This document shows, in pieces, positions 5,501 to 6,306 of a DNA stretch of 6,306 bases. The notes beneath the pieces are model-generated. The model was not told the DNA's origin. It saw only the letters and a program-made list of their open reading frames with translations, and ran no database searches. Made by a program: the position numbers and the translations under genes. The DNA lies in NCBI GenBank assembly GCA_947086625.1, contig CAMTZV010000098.1, forward strand, positions 1 to 6,306, read 5' to 3'. Every line of letters begins with the position of its first letter. Positions within the stretch are counted from its first letter, which is position 1. The stretch is from an uncultured bacterium (GTDB lineage Bacteria > Bacillota > Clostridia > Lachnospirales > Lachnospiraceae).

Positions 5501-5749
5501 CTAAATCAACATCAACCGGTCGCCGTTTTTCACGCCGCACTGCTGCAGGGTCAGATGCGCCGGCAGCACCCGTTTTTCCCGTGGGATACACAGTAGAAAA
5601 CCCTTCAGGTCAGCGCCTGCGTCTTCCCTTGCGCGCTTTGCAAGAATTTCCGTCATCTCGTCCAAAAGCTGTGACACCGGCGCATTCTCATCCAGCTTAA
5701 AGTCAGGCGTCTCGTCCAAAGACGGCACATAAACATCCACATTAACCAT
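5501..5749 (-). CDS. esaB: EsaB/YukD ubiquitin-like T7SS protein
   Basis: An 82-residue protein with the size and pattern of the YukD/EsaB family: a beta-rich ubiquitin-like fold found in nearly every T7SSb locus, cytosolic, and needed for secretion or its control without being a ubiquitin-type modifier. It opens with a strand (VNVDVYVPS), has a central helix (APVSQLLDEMTEILAKRA), then a GFLLCIP strand, and closes with the family-like ending 'L..CGVKNGDRLMLI', where a short turn and the GDRL strand complete the fold. There is no C-terminal di-glycine, consistent with the family. The ATG at 5749 overlaps the essC stop; a purine-rich GAGGGGG lies 7 nt upstream (5757-5763) within essC. In Bacillus and Staphylococcus the esaB homologue comes before essC; here it comes after. 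Confidence 0.88.
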   Translation of the reverse strand: MVNVDVYVPSLDETPDFKLDENAPVSQLLDEMTEILAKRAREDAGADLKGFLLCIPREKRVLPAHLTLQQCGVKNGDRLMLI

Positions 5750-6306
5750 TTTTCTTCCCCCTCATCAAAGGAACTACCACCCTCGACGTATCTTTCTGCG
5801 CAAGCTTGTCCGGCAGTATGCCGACTCCGGGCTTCTCCGCAATCCGCTGTTCCTTATAATCCATATATTCAAAGCCCAGCGTATGGTTCTCTTCAACCCT
5901 TCCGCCGAAATGAATTCCTGCGCGATAGTCTGAAAAAATTTTAAACAGCTCCATCCCGTTGATCTGTGAGCGGTTTTCCACGCTCAGCACCCCAAAGAAA
6001 TAGATGTTGTATCTGCTGCCCTTCGTCAGGATATTTTTCAGGAATCCCTCCATTTGCAGCGTAGCGCTGTGCACCATCTGAACAAACCAGACAAAATCCG
6101 GCAGGAAGATAAAATACTGCCGCTCCTGTAACATCCGCGCAAAAATCTCTTCCTCGTCGCAGTCCTTTTCAATCATGGACTGCCATATTTCTTTCCGCTC
6201 CGTAAACACCGGTATCAACCGGTTAAAATACTCGAAAATCTCCTGCTCTTTCGTAAGATAAGAGACCCCCTCCCGGGCCTGATAAGCCGCAGACGGGCTT
6301 GCGGGA
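5742..6306 (-). CDS. essC: EssC-type T7SS ATPase, C-terminal fragment (third ATPase domain)
   Basis: This is the C-terminal end of the FtsK/SpoIIIE-family motor of a type VII secretion system, which sits in the membrane, recognises Esx substrates and powers export. The frame is open to the window edge (it reads PASPSAAYQAREGVSYL there), so 187 residues are visible and the transmembrane, FHA and first ATPase domains lie outside. What is seen fits the last ATPase module: a helical segment (YLTKEQEIFEYFNRLIPVF), a hydrophobic Walker B-like strand YFIFLPDF at about 6093-6116 that lacks the usual double-acidic ending, a strand-turn segment YNIYFFGVLS, an FSDYRAGIHFGG stretch and a GVGILP turn close to the end. 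A degenerate last ATPase module is normal for EssC. A TTG at 6218 could be mistaken for a start but is internal. The gene ends in TAA and overlaps the next by 8 bp (ATGGTTAA), implying translational coupling. Family assignment rests on both the fragment and the context (EsaB and Esx genes follow). Confidence 0.85.
   Translation of the reverse strand, partial: PASPSAAYQAREGVSYLTKEQEIFEYFNRLIPVFTERKEIWQSMIEKDCDEEEIFARMLQERQYFIFLPDFVWFVQMVHSATLQMEGFLKNILTKGSRYNIYFFGVLSVENRSQINGMELFKIFSDYRAGIHFGGRVEENHTLGFEYMDYKEQRIAEKPGVGILPDKLAQKDTSRVVVPLMRGKKNG

Noticed and set aside
5004..5504. 166-codon plus-strand open frame opposite esx1 and esx2
   Set aside because: Antisense to two clear WXG100 proteins with strong ribosome sites; no independent evidence of coding.
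5742..6218. Complete 158-residue gene starting at TTG 6218
   Set aside because: The frame is open beyond 6218 to the window edge and its content matches the EssC C-terminus, so the TTG is internal.

Overview
The window is one strand-coherent block. Every gene I can support lies on the minus strand, so the operon reads from 6306 down to 1. It is the 3' part of a type VII secretion (T7SSb / WXG100) locus of a Gram-positive bacterium. The Firmicutes-type Shine-Dalgarno sites, the lipoprotein signal, the roughly balanced base composition and the FHA plus trypsin-fold accessory protein suggest an anaerobic clostridial lineage, for example Lachnospiraceae. The species cannot be named from this sequence alone.

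Layout in transcription order: (1) the C-terminal 187 residues of an EssC-type FtsK/SpoIIIE ATPase, cut by the window edge (6306-5742); (2) an EsaB/YukD ubiquitin-like protein overlapping it by 8 bp (5749-5501); (3) five tandem, divergent WXG100 (Esx) proteins (5483-5169, 5165-4848, 4829-4515, 4440-4135, 4120-3806), called Esx1 to Esx5 here; (4) a membrane protein with a catalytically dead trypsin-like domain, a FIVAR-like helical stalk, one membrane span and a C-terminal FHA domain (3707-2301); (5) a small lipoprotein (2251-1610); (6) a 529-residue lipase whose N-terminal half carries a GHSKGG serine-hydrolase core and whose C-terminus looks like a WXG100 helical hairpin ending in a YxxxE export signal (1613-24). 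A Shine-Dalgarno-like AGAAGGAG at positions 1-8 suggests the operon continues beyond the window.

How the parts fit: EssC is the motor and substrate receptor, EsaB is a conserved cytosolic component, and the Esx proteins are secreted helical hairpins that usually travel as dimers. The FHA protein may be an envelope-spanning accessory. The lipoprotein/lipase pair, overlapping by ATGA, looks like an immunity protein plus a toxic or secreted effector. The lipase has the reverse domain order (enzyme first, targeting domain last) known from the staphylococcal T7SS lipase TslA, which is neutralised by a lipoprotein. This module is the most interesting part of the window.

Other oddities: the five Esx proteins contain two C-terminal signature classes (EDVL and RT[YF]G) arranged as a mirror around the esx3/esx4 gap. 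That gap and the one after esx5 each hold an inverted repeat that could form an RNA hairpin. The FHA/pseudoprotease gene appears to have lost the core of its signal peptide: a basic n-region survives out of frame just upstream, and an AxA-type cleavage site survives in frame. No tRNA, rRNA, CRISPR, insertion sequence or convincing promoter was seen. No gap between genes exceeds about 100 bp.
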